Source: Solibacteraceae bacterium (GTDB lineage: Bacteria; Acidobacteriota; Terriglobia; Bryobacterales; Bryobacteraceae). From it: a stretch of DNA of 64,000 nt. Positions within the stretch are counted from its first letter, which is position 1. Each line of letters begins with the position of its first letter. Under the pieces are notes generated by a model that was given only the letters and a program-made list of their open reading frames with translations, did no database searches and was not told the DNA's origin. Where the stretch lies: assembly GCA_026984795.1 (NCBI GenBank), contig JALSRK010000023.1:1-64000 (forward strand). The letters are read 5' to 3'. This document shows, one piece after another, positions 27,987 through 37,503 of the stretch. A program made the position numbers and the translations under genes.

Positions 27987-29333
27987 TCACCCCAGTTCAT
28001 AGCCTTCGCGGTACTCGTAGTGGAGCAGCTTGTTGGCGTCCTCGTTGTTGGTGAAGCGTTCCTTCTCGCCGTCCCAGTCGAGGCGCGCCTTGGTGAACAG
28101 CGCGATGCGGGCGATCAGGGTATTGGTGGTCGAGATATGGCCGGTGAGGACATCGCAGTTGCACTTTTTCCGGCTCTTGACGCAATCGAGGAAGTTGCGG
28201 GCGTGGAAGGCGGTATCCTGGCTGCCCTCCATGCGTTTGGCCTCGATCAGCGGGCGGCGGATGCCGCGGTTGGCCCGTTCGCCCTCACGGTCGATGGGAG
28301 AGCGGGGGAAGCGGGGGCGGTCGTTGATCTGTTCGGGCACGATCTCCCACCGGCTGAAGTGGATATACATCGTGCCTTTCGTGCCGCGCAACAGCATCTC
28401 GGAATTCTGCAGATTGCCCGGGGCGAGGTTGGAATCACACTGGGAAAATGTGATCAGGTGGCCGCCGGGGAACTCCCAAACGACTTCCAAGGTGTCAGGG
28501 ATCTGCCGGTTGTCCTGGACGACGTACTTGCCGCCGACGGCAGTGACCGAAACGGGATACTCCAGGCCGATGGCCCAGCGGAGCATGTCCATGTAGTGGA
28601 CGCCGAAGTTGGTCAACTGGCCGCCGGAGAAGTCGTAGAACCAGCGGAAATTGTAATAGCTCTTGTTCCGGTTGTAGGGCTGCATGGGGGCGGGGCCGAG
28701 CCACTGGTCCCACTCCCAAGGATTGGGGGGATCGGTATCCGGCGGATTGCCGATGCCGTGTGGCCATTCGTTGCGGTAGTGGTAACTCCGGCCGATGGTG
28801 ACATGGCCGATGTAGCCGGACCGAACGAGTTTGGCGGCCTCAGTGAGGAAGGGCGACGAGCGGCGATGGATGCCGACCTGAGTGACGCGCTTGGTCTCCC
28901 GGGCCACCTCGACCATGCGGCGGCCTTCTTTGACGGTAAGCGAGAGGGGCTTCTCGACGTAGACGTCGAAGCCGGCGCGGCAAGCGTCGACGAACATGAT
29001 GGCGTGCCAGTGGTCGGGCGTGCAGATGACCACGGCGTCCATGTCCTTGAGCTCGAGCAGTTTGCGGTAGTCCTTGAAGCGCTTGGGCTTCAGGCCGCGT
29101 TTCCGCTCCTTCCGCTCCGCCCAGTCCATGTAGTCGTCGCGGAGGTCGCACAGCGCGACGGTCTCCTGGTCGGCGTGCTCGAGGAAGGCGTCCTGGACCT
29201 GGTCGCCACGGTTGCCGAGGCCGATGTAGCCGATGCGAACGCGGTCGTTGGCGCCGAGGATGCGGGAATAGCTTGCCGCCGTGGCTGCCAGGCCGGCGGC
29301 GCGGGCGAAATCTCTTCGGGTGAGGTTGGACAT
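27987..29333 (-). CDS. Tat-exported Gfo/Idh/MocA-family oxidoreductase
   Basis: The 448-residue NAD(P)-dependent oxidoreductase begins with a Tat signal (TRRDFARAAGLAATAASYSRI). The Rossmann motif IGYIGLGNRGDQV, the DAVVICTPDHWHAIM strand and the EKPLS catalytic-Lys motif (VYVEKPLSLT) are present. The long C-terminal domain has WEWDQWLGPAPMQPYN, common in the acidobacterial/planctomycete secreted branch. It probably acts on polysaccharide-derived sugars together with the isomerase gene downstream. AAGGAG is upstream and a TATAGT box lies at 29372. Confidence 0.9.
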   Translation of the reverse strand: MSNLTRRDFARAAGLAATAASYSRILGANDRVRIGYIGLGNRGDQVQDAFLEHADQETVALCDLRDDYMDWAERKERKRGLKPKRFKDYRKLLELKDMDAVVICTPDHWHAIMFVDACRAGFDVYVEKPLSLTVKEGRRMVEVARETKRVTQVGIHRRSSPFLTEAAKLVRSGYIGHVTIGRSYHYRNEWPHGIGNPPDTDPPNPWEWDQWLGPAPMQPYNRNKSYYNFRWFYDFSGGQLTNFGVHYMDMLRWAIGLEYPVSVTAVGGKYVVQDNRQIPDTLEVVWEFPGGHLITFSQCDSNLAPGNLQNSEMLLRGTKGTMYIHFSRWEIVPEQINDRPRFPRSPIDREGERANRGIRRPLIEAKRMEGSQDTAFHARNFLDCVKSRKKCNCDVLTGHISTTNTLIARIALFTKARLDWDGEKERFTNNEDANKLLHYEYREGYELG

Positions 29334-29371
29334 GCGGCCTAGTACTCCTTGTGGATCTTCGATAGAAACAC

Positions 29372-29377
29372 ACTATA
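29372..29377 (-). promoter_or_regulatory. -10 box of the oxidoreductase-isomerase operon
   Basis: TATAGT on the minus strand, about 39 nt before the ATG at 29333. An AAGGAG ribosome-binding site lies between them, so this is a normal leadered mRNA, unlike the leaderless cases. Confidence 0.4.
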
Positions 29378-29457
29378 TCGCGTTGAGCTGCGGGGCGGGA
29401 ATGCGGAGGCGGGGGACCAGGCCGCCGGGCGCCGCACCGCGGCCTTATCCTTGTTAG

Positions 29458-30069
29458 TTGCTCGGTTACGTCGTCTCGGGAGTCGGATTGGGGCTCGCCG
29501 CGGGCCTTTCGCCGGGCCCGCTGCTGGCGTTCCTCGTGTCTCAGACCGTGCGCTACGGGGTCAAAGAAGGGCTGCGAGTGGCGATCGCCCCGGTGCTGAC
29601 CGACGCTCCGATTGTCGCGGGGACGCTATTCGCGCTCTCCCGGCTCACGGCGAGTGGTTCCCTCCTCGGCGTGATCTCGCTGATCGGAGGCGGCTACGTG
29701 GCGTGGCTAGGGATCGAGAGCCTGCGCGCGGGCGCCTCTGTCACGGAGACGAGCGCGGCCCCGCACTCGATCCGGAAAGCGATGGCGATCAACCTGCTGA
29801 ACCCGCACGTCTACCTGTTCTGGGGCGCCGTGGGGGCGCCGACCGTGCTGCGCGCTTACGCCTCGGAGCCGGCTGCGGCCTTCGGTTTCGTGGGGGCTTT
29901 CTATCTGCTGCTGTGTGGGTCGAAGGCAGCGACTGCGCTGCTGGTCCACCGCTCGCGGCGTTTCCTCGAAGCGACGGCCTACCGGCGCACGGTGCAGGCC
30001 CTGGGCTGGCTGCTGATCGGATTCGCCGGCTGGCTGGTGTGGGGAGGGGCGGAATTGCTCCGGTCTTGA
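29458..30069 (+). CDS. LysE-family membrane transporter
   Basis: This 203-residue protein has about six hydrophobic segments and the LysE/RhtB signature near the N-terminus (GVGLGLAAGLSPGPLLAFLVSQTVRYGVKEGLRVAIAPVLTDAPIV) plus AMAINLLNPHVYLFWG in the middle. LysE proteins export amino acids and related metabolites; specificity cannot be read here. The start is TTG at 29458. It is divergent from the oxidoreductase operon. Confidence 0.85.
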   Translation: MLGYVVSGVGLGLAAGLSPGPLLAFLVSQTVRYGVKEGLRVAIAPVLTDAPIVAGTLFALSRLTASGSLLGVISLIGGGYVAWLGIESLRAGASVTETSAAPHSIRKAMAINLLNPHVYLFWGAVGAPTVLRAYASEPAAAFGFVGAFYLLLCGSKAATALLVHRSRRFLEATAYRRTVQALGWLLIGFAGWLVWGGAELLRS

Positions 30070-30134
30070 ACGCGCGCGGACGCTGGAGAACACGGCCCCC
30101 GGCGCGAACGTGATCCCTCGCGCGCTACCCGTTA

Positions 30135-30140
30135 TACAAT
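30135..30140 (+). promoter_or_regulatory. -10 box of the FG-GAP gene
   Basis: TACAAT, 7 nt before the ATG at 30148, with the predicted transcription start one base before the start codon. Confidence 0.45.
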
Positions 30141-30147
30141 CGTCGCG

Positions 30148-31281
30148 ATGAAGCGCATGCTGCTGTTGCTGTTGGCGCCGGCGCTCGTCTCTTCCGCCGC
30201 CGAGTTCCACGACGCAATCCGGTTCCTGAGGCACGAGATCTACCCCGGGGCGGCGGAGACCTGCGCCGTCGCCGACGTCAACGGAGACGGCCGGTTGGAC
30301 ATCGTCTCGGGCGAGAACTGGTTCGAGGGCCCTTCTTGGACCGCCCACCGGTTCCGCCGGCTCGGCTACGAGCGTTTCTACGTGGATGACTTCAGCGACT
30401 TGCTGCTCGATGTGAACGGCGATGGGCGGACGGACGTGATCACGGCGACGTGGTTCGCCCGGGAGCTTGCCTGGTGGGAGAACCCCGGGGCTTCCGGCGA
30501 GTGGAAGAAGCACGTCATCGAGCAGGGCTACCCGACCGAGTTCGCGTTTCTCGTGGACCTGGACAACGACGGGCAAGCGCGGGAGCTGCTGCCGCAGTTC
30601 GGATCCGAGAAAGCGCCGCTGGCGTGGTACCGGATCGAAGGCGGCAGGTTCGTGCGGCACACCGTGAGCGGGCAGAGTTACGGGCACGGCATCGGCGCCG
30701 GAGACGTGAACGCCGACGGGCGCACGGATATCTTGACGCCCGTAGGCTGGTGGGAGGCGCCCGAGGATCCGGCCGGGCCGGGTTGGGTGCATCACGAGGA
30801 TTTCGCCCGCTTCGAGTTCCCCCATTTGGGGTTCCTCTACGTGCGGGACATCAACGAGGACGGGCGGCCGGATGTGCTGACGTCGTTCGCCCACGGCTAC
30901 GGGTTGCTGTGGCTCGAGCGGACGCCGGACGGCGGTTGGAAGAAGCACGTGATCGACGAGAGCTGGTCGCAGGCCCACGCGGTGACGCTGGCCGATCTCG
31001 ACGGCGACGGGCGCGAGGACGTCATCACCGGCAAGCGGTTCCACGCCCATAACGGCAAGGATCCGGGGGGCCGGGAGCCACTGGGGCTGTACTGGTACGA
31101 ACACCGGCTCCAGGCCGGAGGCACGGTAATCTGGAAGCGGCACGTGATCGACTACGGCTCGCGGGCCGGCGGCGGCATGCAGATGGTGGTGACAGACATT
31201 GACGGGGACGGCGACCGCGACGTGCTGGCTCCGGGCAAGGGAGGGCTATTCTGGTTCGAGAATCTCACCGCCGGACAGTGA
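30148..31281 (+). CDS. secreted VCBS/FG-GAP repeat protein
   Basis: The 377-residue protein has a signal peptide (MLLLLLAPALVSSAAEF) and a series of integrin-alpha-like FG-GAP/VCBS repeats with calcium-binding DxNxDGxxD motifs: VADVNGDGRLDIVSG, LLDVNGDGRTDVITA, GDVNADGRTDILTP, IRDINEDGRPDVLT-type, LADLDGDGREDVITG and VTDIDGDGDRDVLAPG. It should fold as a beta-propeller exposed outside the cell, involved in binding or in carbohydrate metabolism. It is 24 nt upstream of a Gfo/Idh/MocA gene on the same strand. Confidence 0.88.
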   Translation: MKRMLLLLLAPALVSSAAEFHDAIRFLRHEIYPGAAETCAVADVNGDGRLDIVSGENWFEGPSWTAHRFRRLGYERFYVDDFSDLLLDVNGDGRTDVITATWFARELAWWENPGASGEWKKHVIEQGYPTEFAFLVDLDNDGQARELLPQFGSEKAPLAWYRIEGGRFVRHTVSGQSYGHGIGAGDVNADGRTDILTPVGWWEAPEDPAGPGWVHHEDFARFEFPHLGFLYVRDINEDGRPDVLTSFAHGYGLLWLERTPDGGWKKHVIDESWSQAHAVTLADLDGDGREDVITGKRFHAHNGKDPGGREPLGLYWYEHRLQAGGTVIWKRHVIDYGSRAGGGMQMVVTDIDGDGDRDVLAPGKGGLFWFENLTAGQ

Positions 31282-31305
31282 GGCGGGCCGGCAGGGAGTG
31301 AAGCA

Positions 31306-32400
31306 ATGAAACTCACACGGAGAAGTTTCGTCGGTGCGGCGGCGCCGGCTCTGGTGGGGGCGCAATCGGCGAACGATGCCATCCGCGCGGCGTTCATCGG
31401 CGTGGGCAACCGCGGCAGCTACTTGCTGCGGCACTCACTGGCGGTCCCGGGGGTGCGGGTGGCGGCGGTTTGCGATGTGCAAGAAGACCGGGCGCAGGCG
31501 GCCGCCGAGGTGGCCGGAGAGAAGGGACACGCGGCGAAGGCCTATTACGATTACCGCAAGCTTCTCGACGATGCCCGGACCTTCGACGCCGTGATCATCG
31601 CCACGCCGGTGAACACGCACCAGGAGATCGCCGTGGCGGCGCTGGCGGCGGGCAAGCATGTCTATCTGGAGAAGCCGATGGCCTTGACGCCGGACGAGTG
31701 CCTGGCGATCGTGACGGCGTCGAAAGCGGCAAAAGGGATCCTGCAGGTGGGTTTCCAGCTCCGGTTCGACCCCCGGCGGCGGGCGGCGATGGACTTCATC
31801 CACGGCGGCGGCATCGGGAAAGTTCTCTTCATGCAAGGCTTCCGGCATGGAGGCGACCTGCCGCGGAACACGCCGTGGTACTTCGACCGCACGGTGAGCG
31901 GCGACAACATCGTCGAGCAGGCCTGCCACATTCTGGACCTGATGACCTGGGCGGTGGACCAATCCCCGTTGCGAGTCTTCGGCTCCGGCGGCATCAACCT
32001 GTACCGCGACATCCCGCCGGGCCGAACGACGATGGACAACTATGCGGTGATCTACGAGTACCCGGGCGACGTGCGGCTGGTCTTCAGCCACATCTACTTC
32101 GACCCGCCGGGTTTCACGGGGATCAAAGAGCGCGTCTTCGGCTCGATCGGGGCGGTGGATCTGGCCCGGGCGGAGTTCCACGAGCGGGCCAACCGGGGGG
32201 CGGTGAAGCTCGAGGTCCCGAACGAAGGGGAGAACTCGACCTACCTCTCGCTCAAGGCCTTCTACGAGAACGCCCGGGCGGGCCGGAAACCGCCGCTGAA
32301 CGACGCCGACTCGGCGCTGCGCTCGACGCTGGTGGCGATGATGGGCCGCAAGGCGATCTACGAGCGGCGCATCGTGACCTGGGACGAGATCGCCAGATGA
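31306..32400 (+). CDS. Gfo/Idh/MocA-family oxidoreductase
   Basis: This 364-residue NAD(P)-dependent dehydrogenase has an N-terminal Tat-like leader (KLTRRSFVGAAAPALVGAQS), the Rossmann segment IRAAFIGVGNRGSYLL, FDAVIIATPVNTHQEIAVAALAAGKHVYLEKPMALT with the EKP motif, and a C-terminal alpha/beta domain with GDNIVEQACHILDLMTWAVD. Substrates in this family are sugars, inositols or their derivatives. It lies downstream of the FG-GAP gene, possibly as an operon. Confidence 0.9.
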   Translation: MKLTRRSFVGAAAPALVGAQSANDAIRAAFIGVGNRGSYLLRHSLAVPGVRVAAVCDVQEDRAQAAAEVAGEKGHAAKAYYDYRKLLDDARTFDAVIIATPVNTHQEIAVAALAAGKHVYLEKPMALTPDECLAIVTASKAAKGILQVGFQLRFDPRRRAAMDFIHGGGIGKVLFMQGFRHGGDLPRNTPWYFDRTVSGDNIVEQACHILDLMTWAVDQSPLRVFGSGGINLYRDIPPGRTTMDNYAVIYEYPGDVRLVFSHIYFDPPGFTGIKERVFGSIGAVDLARAEFHERANRGAVKLEVPNEGENSTYLSLKAFYENARAGRKPPLNDADSALRSTLVAMMGRKAIYERRIVTWDEIAR

Positions 32401-32431
32401 GCGGCCGGGCGGCGGCCGCGGGCGGGCCGGC

Positions 32432-34096
32432 TCAAGATGCCTGGGCGGGGGAGTCGAAGTACTCCTGGGCCAGTTTCGGATTAGCCGCCAGCGCCTTGCT
32501 CCAGAACATGCGCGCCTCGTCGATCTGGCCTTTTTCGCGGAGGGCGTGGCCGAGGTTGAGCAGCGCCTCGGCGAAATCGGGCTTGTCGGAGATGGCCTCG
32601 CGGTAGAGGCGGATGGCGTCGTCGGTCTGGCCGGTCTTCTGCAGCAGCAGGCCGGTGTTGTAGAAGAGCTCCGGGGAGCGCTCGCCGAAGTCGATCAGGC
32701 GGCTGTGCAGCTCCAGGGCCTGGTCGTAGTCTTTGCGCTCGATCGAGACGGCCGCCAGCCCGCGCAGCGCATCGAGCGACTCCGGATCGGCGTCCAGCGC
32801 GGCAGCGAAGGCCCGTCCAGCGGCCTGGTGGTCGCCCGAGCGCCAGTAGGCGAGGCCGAGATTCACCTGGGCCTCGGGCCAGGAGGGGCGCTTCTCGATG
32901 CACTTCGTGAAGGCTTCGATAGCGCCGGGGAAGTAGGAGCGCTGGAGCCGCAGGTAGCCGAGGCGGAACCAGGCGTCTTCCCAGTCCGGGTAGTCATTGA
33001 CGAGCTGCTCGTAGAAGCCCTCGGCTTCGAAGGCCGCGCCTTGTTGTTCCAGTAAGAGGGCGAGGTTGTAGCGGACTTCGGGTATTTCAGAAGAGAGTTT
33101 CAAAGCTCTCTCATAGGCTTCGCCGGCTCCTCGAAAATCGCCGAGCTCATGAAGCACGATGCCGAGGTTGACGTGGGCCTGGACGGCGTCGGGGTTCAGC
33201 CGGAGGGCTTCGGTGTAGGCCTTGGCCGCCTGTTCCATGCGGCCGGTGCGCTGGCAGGCGACGCCAAGGTTATACCGCCACTCGTAGTTCTCCGGGTCGA
33301 ACTCGACCAATTTCTTACAGAAGGTGACGGCGGCTTCCAGGTCTTCACTCCAGAAGGCGCAGTTGGCCAGACCTTCGAGAGCCGCCGGGGCGTAGGGGCG
33401 CAACTCGAGGAGCCGTTCGGAATAGCGACGAGTCATCGGCTCGTCCTTCTTGGCGATGCCGATGCTGATGAGGTTGATCAGGGACTCTTCGGAGTCCGGC
33501 GATCTTTCCAGGATGCTTTCATAGATCCCCGCCGCATCATCGAGTTTGCCGAGCAGTTGCAGGGCGACCGCTTTGCCGAAGCGTGCATCTTCGTTGTCTG
33601 GGTCTCTTTCGAGAGCTCCTTCCAGGATCTGGAGAGCGTCCTGGGGCTTTTCCAGGCGGAGCAGGCAGATGCCCAGGCCCACACAAGCGTCTACGCGGCC
33701 GGGGTCTTGTTCGACGGCTCGCTGGAATGCGCGCGCGGCGTTGCCCCATTGTTCGAGGCGCTCGAAACAGACGCCGAGGTTGAAGGCGGCGGAAGGATGG
33801 TCCGGCCTGGCTTCCAGTAACTGGCGGTAGCTGGCCGCGGCCTCGTCGTAGCGCTCGAGTTCGAACTGGATGTGGCCGCGGGCGGAGAAGATATCGGGAC
33901 CGGCTACGCCGGCATCGACGGCGCGGTTCAACTCGGCGAGAGCCTCACGCAGCTTGCCGTCGAGATGCAAGGCGACGGCGTGCGCGAGGACGGCTTCGGG
34001 CGAAACCAGCGACTCCGTATTGGGGCCCCGTTCCGCGAAGGCGCTGCCGGCGCCGGTGATTTTCACTTTGCGTCTGGCTCTGGCTTGTTGGCTCAT
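32432..34096 (-). CDS. tetratricopeptide repeat protein (cytoplasmic)
   Basis: The 554-residue protein is built almost entirely of 34-residue TPR units (for example ARAFQRAVEQDPGRVDACVGLGICLLRLEKPQDALQILEGAL and KAYTEALRLNPDAVQAHVNLGIVLHELGDF). It has a basic N-terminal tail (MSQQARARRKVKITGAG) and no signal peptide, so it is a protein-protein scaffold. The ATG at 34096 overlaps the stop of the upstream proline-rich gene (ATGA) with GGAG upstream, so the two are translationally coupled and may act together. Confidence 0.88.
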   Translation of the reverse strand: MSQQARARRKVKITGAGSAFAERGPNTESLVSPEAVLAHAVALHLDGKLREALAELNRAVDAGVAGPDIFSARGHIQFELERYDEAAASYRQLLEARPDHPSAAFNLGVCFERLEQWGNAARAFQRAVEQDPGRVDACVGLGICLLRLEKPQDALQILEGALERDPDNEDARFGKAVALQLLGKLDDAAGIYESILERSPDSEESLINLISIGIAKKDEPMTRRYSERLLELRPYAPAALEGLANCAFWSEDLEAAVTFCKKLVEFDPENYEWRYNLGVACQRTGRMEQAAKAYTEALRLNPDAVQAHVNLGIVLHELGDFRGAGEAYERALKLSSEIPEVRYNLALLLEQQGAAFEAEGFYEQLVNDYPDWEDAWFRLGYLRLQRSYFPGAIEAFTKCIEKRPSWPEAQVNLGLAYWRSGDHQAAGRAFAAALDADPESLDALRGLAAVSIERKDYDQALELHSRLIDFGERSPELFYNTGLLLQKTGQTDDAIRLYREAISDKPDFAEALLNLGHALREKGQIDEARMFWSKALAANPKLAQEYFDSPAQAS

Positions 34097-36750
34097 TCGC
34101 TCCATCCTCCCGGCGGTCGTTCCAAGTTATACGGGGCGATCAGTGCGCACAGGCGGCCCACGAGATCGTATTGGTGCATTACGCTGATCCAGCGAACCCG
34201 GGCCTTCTCGCCCCGAGCGCGGAACAGGCCGACGCCGCCGGTCTTGAGCGTGTCGTCTTTGTAGAGGCCGACGACGCGGTCATCCAAGTAGGTAGTGAAG
34301 GTGCTGCCGCGGACGGCGACGCGGATCTGATACATCTTGTCCCGCAGCGGGAACGGCACTTCGGTGGATTTCTGGCTCTTGCGGCGGCCGTCGATGACGG
34401 TGTAGTTGACGAGCCGGGCCTTGGGTAAAGGGCCGGGCTGAGTGATTACCAGGCGGCCGGCGTAATAATTTCTGGTGTCGCGCGCCCGGAAGACCCAGCT
34501 CACGCCGCCCCGCTCGATCCGGGCGGCGAGGACAAACTCGTAGTCCACGAGATTGAGAGAGGGCTCATAAAGCGCCAGGGCGCCGGGCAGGATGAAACCG
34601 GCCTTGTCGTAGGACCACGTGCGCCCCCAGTTGGCCTCGCCGGTCCAGGAGCCGAGTCCGGAGCGGAAATCGTCGGTCAGCGAGATCGCCGCCCGATTCA
34701 TGATGTTCGTCCGGAGGTTCTCCCAACGGGCCTGGAGGAACTGGGAGAACGAGCCGCTCTCCTCGGCCGCGGCGGCGGCGACTTCGGTCGGCCGCTGCTG
34801 GAGGCCGATCTGTTGCACGAGCAGCAGCGCCAGCGGGAGGCTCATCACCGCCCATTTGAGCCTGCCCGGGACGCGATACCAGGTCCGCTGCAGCCAAAGA
34901 CCGACCTGGGGCCGCGGGCGGCGCCGGGCGGCGTCCGGAGTGGTTCGAGGTTCGAACTCGTCGGCCACGGGGATGCGGTTGGGCCGCCGGAGAAGAGGCT
35001 TTGGCGCTTCCCCGATCCACTCGGCGCGGGACGCCTGCAGGCCGTGGCCGCTCGGGGGAACGATATGGGCGGTCCCGAGGGGCACGAGCTCGGGCTGCCG
35101 GCCGGCCCACGGCTTGGGCCCGGGGGGCGGGCCAGGCAAGGCGGCCGCGGCCGCGCCGCCACCCCACTGGAAGAGCGGCGGGGCAGGAGCCGCGGGAGGA
35201 ACGCCCGGGAGTTCCGGCGGGGTGGGACCGGCGGGGGCCGCAACAAAGGTGGAAGGCGGAGGAAGGAAGGCGGCCGGCGGAACTTCGGGGGGCGCAGGAC
35301 TGGAGGCGGGGTGCGGCAGCGGCTCCGGAACGGTCGAAACCGGTGCGTCAACGTCAGGTCCACCGGCGCTGTGAATCGCCCCGCGCGACGGGCAGGCGGT
35401 GGAGCGCGGCCCGGGGATCTCCACGTCTGCCGACGGCAGCGCCAGCCGGAACAGCGCCAGACAGGCGGCAGGCGGTGGGGCCGGCGAGGGCCCGGGCGAA
35501 GGCGCCGCATCCAGGGCGGCCGGACGCGGTGAGCCGGAGCCCAATCCGGATGCCAGCCGTGGCCGCACCGTTGGCGGCACCAAGAACGGTTTCGACGCCA
35601 GCGGCTGCGGAGCATAGGCCAAGGGCCGGGCAGCGCCGGGCACAGCCGCTGGTTCGACGATCTCGAGTCCGGCTTCGGGCAGCACAAGCTCACCGAGCTG
35701 CGGTGGCGCTGCGGGGGCTGCCAAGGGGCACTGCGTAGGGATCGCCGGATCCGGGGTTGCAGGGGCCGGCGCCGTGGCGCTCGACTCGAAGAGGGGCCCT
35801 ATGCGAGGACCCTCGGATGCCAGATGACACGGCACGCCGGCTGCCCGGGGAGCGGGGCCGGTGATCGGCGCCAGGGGGGTGGGTTCTTCCGGGCAACTGG
35901 GCGGCGGCTGGGCCGGCCGGTCGCCGGCAAGAGCCTCCATGCGGATGGGGACGAAGCCGGCGGTGACCTGTTCCAGGATTTTCCAGCCCCCGCGCACCAG
36001 AGCCCAGCCGGAGCCCACCACCGGCGCCGGAACCTCGGGCTTGCCTGTGGTGATAGCAATGACGCGCGGAGAAGTTTTCGGAGCCTCCGCGGAGCGGCCC
36101 GGCATGATCATCGGGGCCGGGCCGGCAGGCGGCGCGGCCGGCGGTTGCGGCAGTACCTGCCCGGGCGGTTCCGGGACTCCTGCGGCCCCGGCGGCAGGCT
36201 CGGCGGGAGGAACTCGGGAGAGAGCCGGCGGGAAGGGGGCTTCGACCGCCGGGGGAATCCAGCCGGGAGCGGGAAGCTTCGCTGAGCGGTGGGCCAGCCC
36301 GGGGGTGTGGGCCGGTATCCGTGCCCGCATCAGGGGCGGGGTAAAGGACGCCTCCAGGCGGCGCGGGTCCTCGCCGAGCGCCGCCGGCAGGTGGATATCC
36401 AAGCTCGGCTTGGGTTGAGGGATCCGGCAGGGGCCGAGGGACATCTCCGCCTGGGGCAAGGCCACGGCCAGGGTGGGGTGCGGGTCAGTGAAACAGGTGC
36501 GAATTCGGGGCGGGCAGTCCCGCGAGGCCGGCGGGAAGGGGAAGAAGAGATCGGCAAGGGGCGGCCCCCCGCGCTTGGCGGAGTCCCGGCGCTGCCGGCT
36601 GCGCGCGGCCTTGCGCGCCTCGATCAGGCGGGCGAGGCCGAGCGATTCCTGATCCTGGAGATACAGCTCATAGTGCTCGTTGCCGCAGAACTCTTTGCCG
36701 GAGATCTTGTGCAGAAGGGACAGTTTCTTTCCGCAGTACAGGCAGCGCAT
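34093..36750 (-). CDS. zinc-ribbon/proline-rich/single-TM/LamG-like membrane protein
   Basis: This 885-residue protein has an unusual layout. Residues 1-30 hold a small Cys motif (MRCLYCGKKLSLLHKISGKEFCGNEH), apparently a treble-clef or zinc-ribbon domain. Residues ~60-625 are extremely Pro/Ala-rich and low complexity. One hydrophobic segment (RLKWAVMSLPLALLLVQQIGL, near 640-660) follows. The C-terminal ~190 residues (DDFRSGLGSWTGEANWGRTW to GGVGLFRARGEKARVRWISVM) resemble a concanavalin/LamG-like sandwich. The cytoplasmic zinc domain and exported sandwich, joined by a disordered spacer, suggest an envelope-spanning sensor or scaffold. It is coupled to the TPR gene. Function is unknown. Confidence 0.75.
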   Translation of the reverse strand: MRCLYCGKKLSLLHKISGKEFCGNEHYELYLQDQESLGLARLIEARKAARSRQRRDSAKRGGPPLADLFFPFPPASRDCPPRIRTCFTDPHPTLAVALPQAEMSLGPCRIPQPKPSLDIHLPAALGEDPRRLEASFTPPLMRARIPAHTPGLAHRSAKLPAPGWIPPAVEAPFPPALSRVPPAEPAAGAAGVPEPPGQVLPQPPAAPPAGPAPMIMPGRSAEAPKTSPRVIAITTGKPEVPAPVVGSGWALVRGGWKILEQVTAGFVPIRMEALAGDRPAQPPPSCPEEPTPLAPITGPAPRAAGVPCHLASEGPRIGPLFESSATAPAPATPDPAIPTQCPLAAPAAPPQLGELVLPEAGLEIVEPAAVPGAARPLAYAPQPLASKPFLVPPTVRPRLASGLGSGSPRPAALDAAPSPGPSPAPPPAACLALFRLALPSADVEIPGPRSTACPSRGAIHSAGGPDVDAPVSTVPEPLPHPASSPAPPEVPPAAFLPPPSTFVAAPAGPTPPELPGVPPAAPAPPLFQWGGGAAAAALPGPPPGPKPWAGRQPELVPLGTAHIVPPSGHGLQASRAEWIGEAPKPLLRRPNRIPVADEFEPRTTPDAARRRPRPQVGLWLQRTWYRVPGRLKWAVMSLPLALLLVQQIGLQQRPTEVAAAAAEESGSFSQFLQARWENLRTNIMNRAAISLTDDFRSGLGSWTGEANWGRTWSYDKAGFILPGALALYEPSLNLVDYEFVLAARIERGGVSWVFRARDTRNYYAGRLVITQPGPLPKARLVNYTVIDGRRKSQKSTEVPFPLRDKMYQIRVAVRGSTFTTYLDDRVVGLYKDDTLKTGGVGLFRARGEKARVRWISVMHQYDLVGRLCALIAPYNLERPPGGWSE

Positions 36751-36929
36751 GAGCCGGCTTCCCTACCTATTAATCGTAAGGAACCCGGGGCAAGCTTTAT
36801 AGCGGCGGAAGCCCCTAAGAATTTGAAATTCAAATGGATACTGGAGCTCCCAGGTAGGAAGAAACCCTTAGTGAGAGCCAGCGGGAGCCGCCCGGCGTCC
36901 GGATTCGGCGGGGCCGCGGCTGGGAACTC

Positions 36930-37445
36930 TCAGAGTGGGTCGGGCATTTCGAGACCCGCTTTGGCCAAGGCCTTCGAAAGCAGTTCCACAGCTTCGGATT
37001 CGCGCGTAGACCGGGAGATGGAGACCTCCATGATCAGCATGTGCCGGGCCTTGTCGAGCATCTTTTTCTCCCGGAATGAAAGCGGTTTCCTTTTCTGCAG
37101 CAGCAGCAGAGTCTTGAAGACCTCCGCCACGTCCATCAGGCTGCCATTCCGCATCTTCTCGGAGTTGGTCTTGAACCGATTCTTCCAGTCCCGGCAACCC
37201 TTGCACTCGCCGTTGGCCAGGAAGCGGAGGACTCGCTCCACCTGGCCGTTCTTGGTAACCCGCCGCAATCCAACGTTGTCGGCGTGGGAAAACGGGACCA
37301 TGACGGTGAGCTGGCTGGAGGCCAGCCGGAGGAGGTAAAAGCGCTCGGGCCGGGTGCCGAAGCTGCGGGTGCCGATGTTTTCGATCGTGCCGACCCCCTG
37401 ATTTGGATAAACTACTTTCTCGCCAACGTGAAAGGTCATTCCCAT
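36930..37445 (-). CDS. CarD-family transcriptional regulator
   Basis: The 171-residue protein has an N-terminal CarD/CdnL RNA-polymerase-interacting domain (MTFHVGEKVVYPNQGVGTIENIGTRSF...FYLLRLASSQLTVMVPFSHADNVGLRRV) and a C-terminal helical DNA-binding domain (WKNRFKTNSEKMRNGSLMDVAEVFKTLLLLQKRKPLSFREKKMLDKARHMLIMEVS). CarD/CdnL stabilises the open promoter complex and is often essential. The open frame extends to 37532, but the family start is at 37445 or 37439; AAGGAAGG lies upstream of 37445. A strong promoter is at 37504-37532. Confidence 0.92.
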   Translation of the reverse strand: MGMTFHVGEKVVYPNQGVGTIENIGTRSFGTRPERFYLLRLASSQLTVMVPFSHADNVGLRRVTKNGQVERVLRFLANGECKGCRDWKNRFKTNSEKMRNGSLMDVAEVFKTLLLLQKRKPLSFREKKMLDKARHMLIMEVSISRSTRESEAVELLSKALAKAGLEMPDPL

Positions 37446-37503
37446 CCCCGGTACACCTTCCTTTGGTTGTCGTTTGGTTGCCACTCGCGATAACGAAGCA
37501 TCA

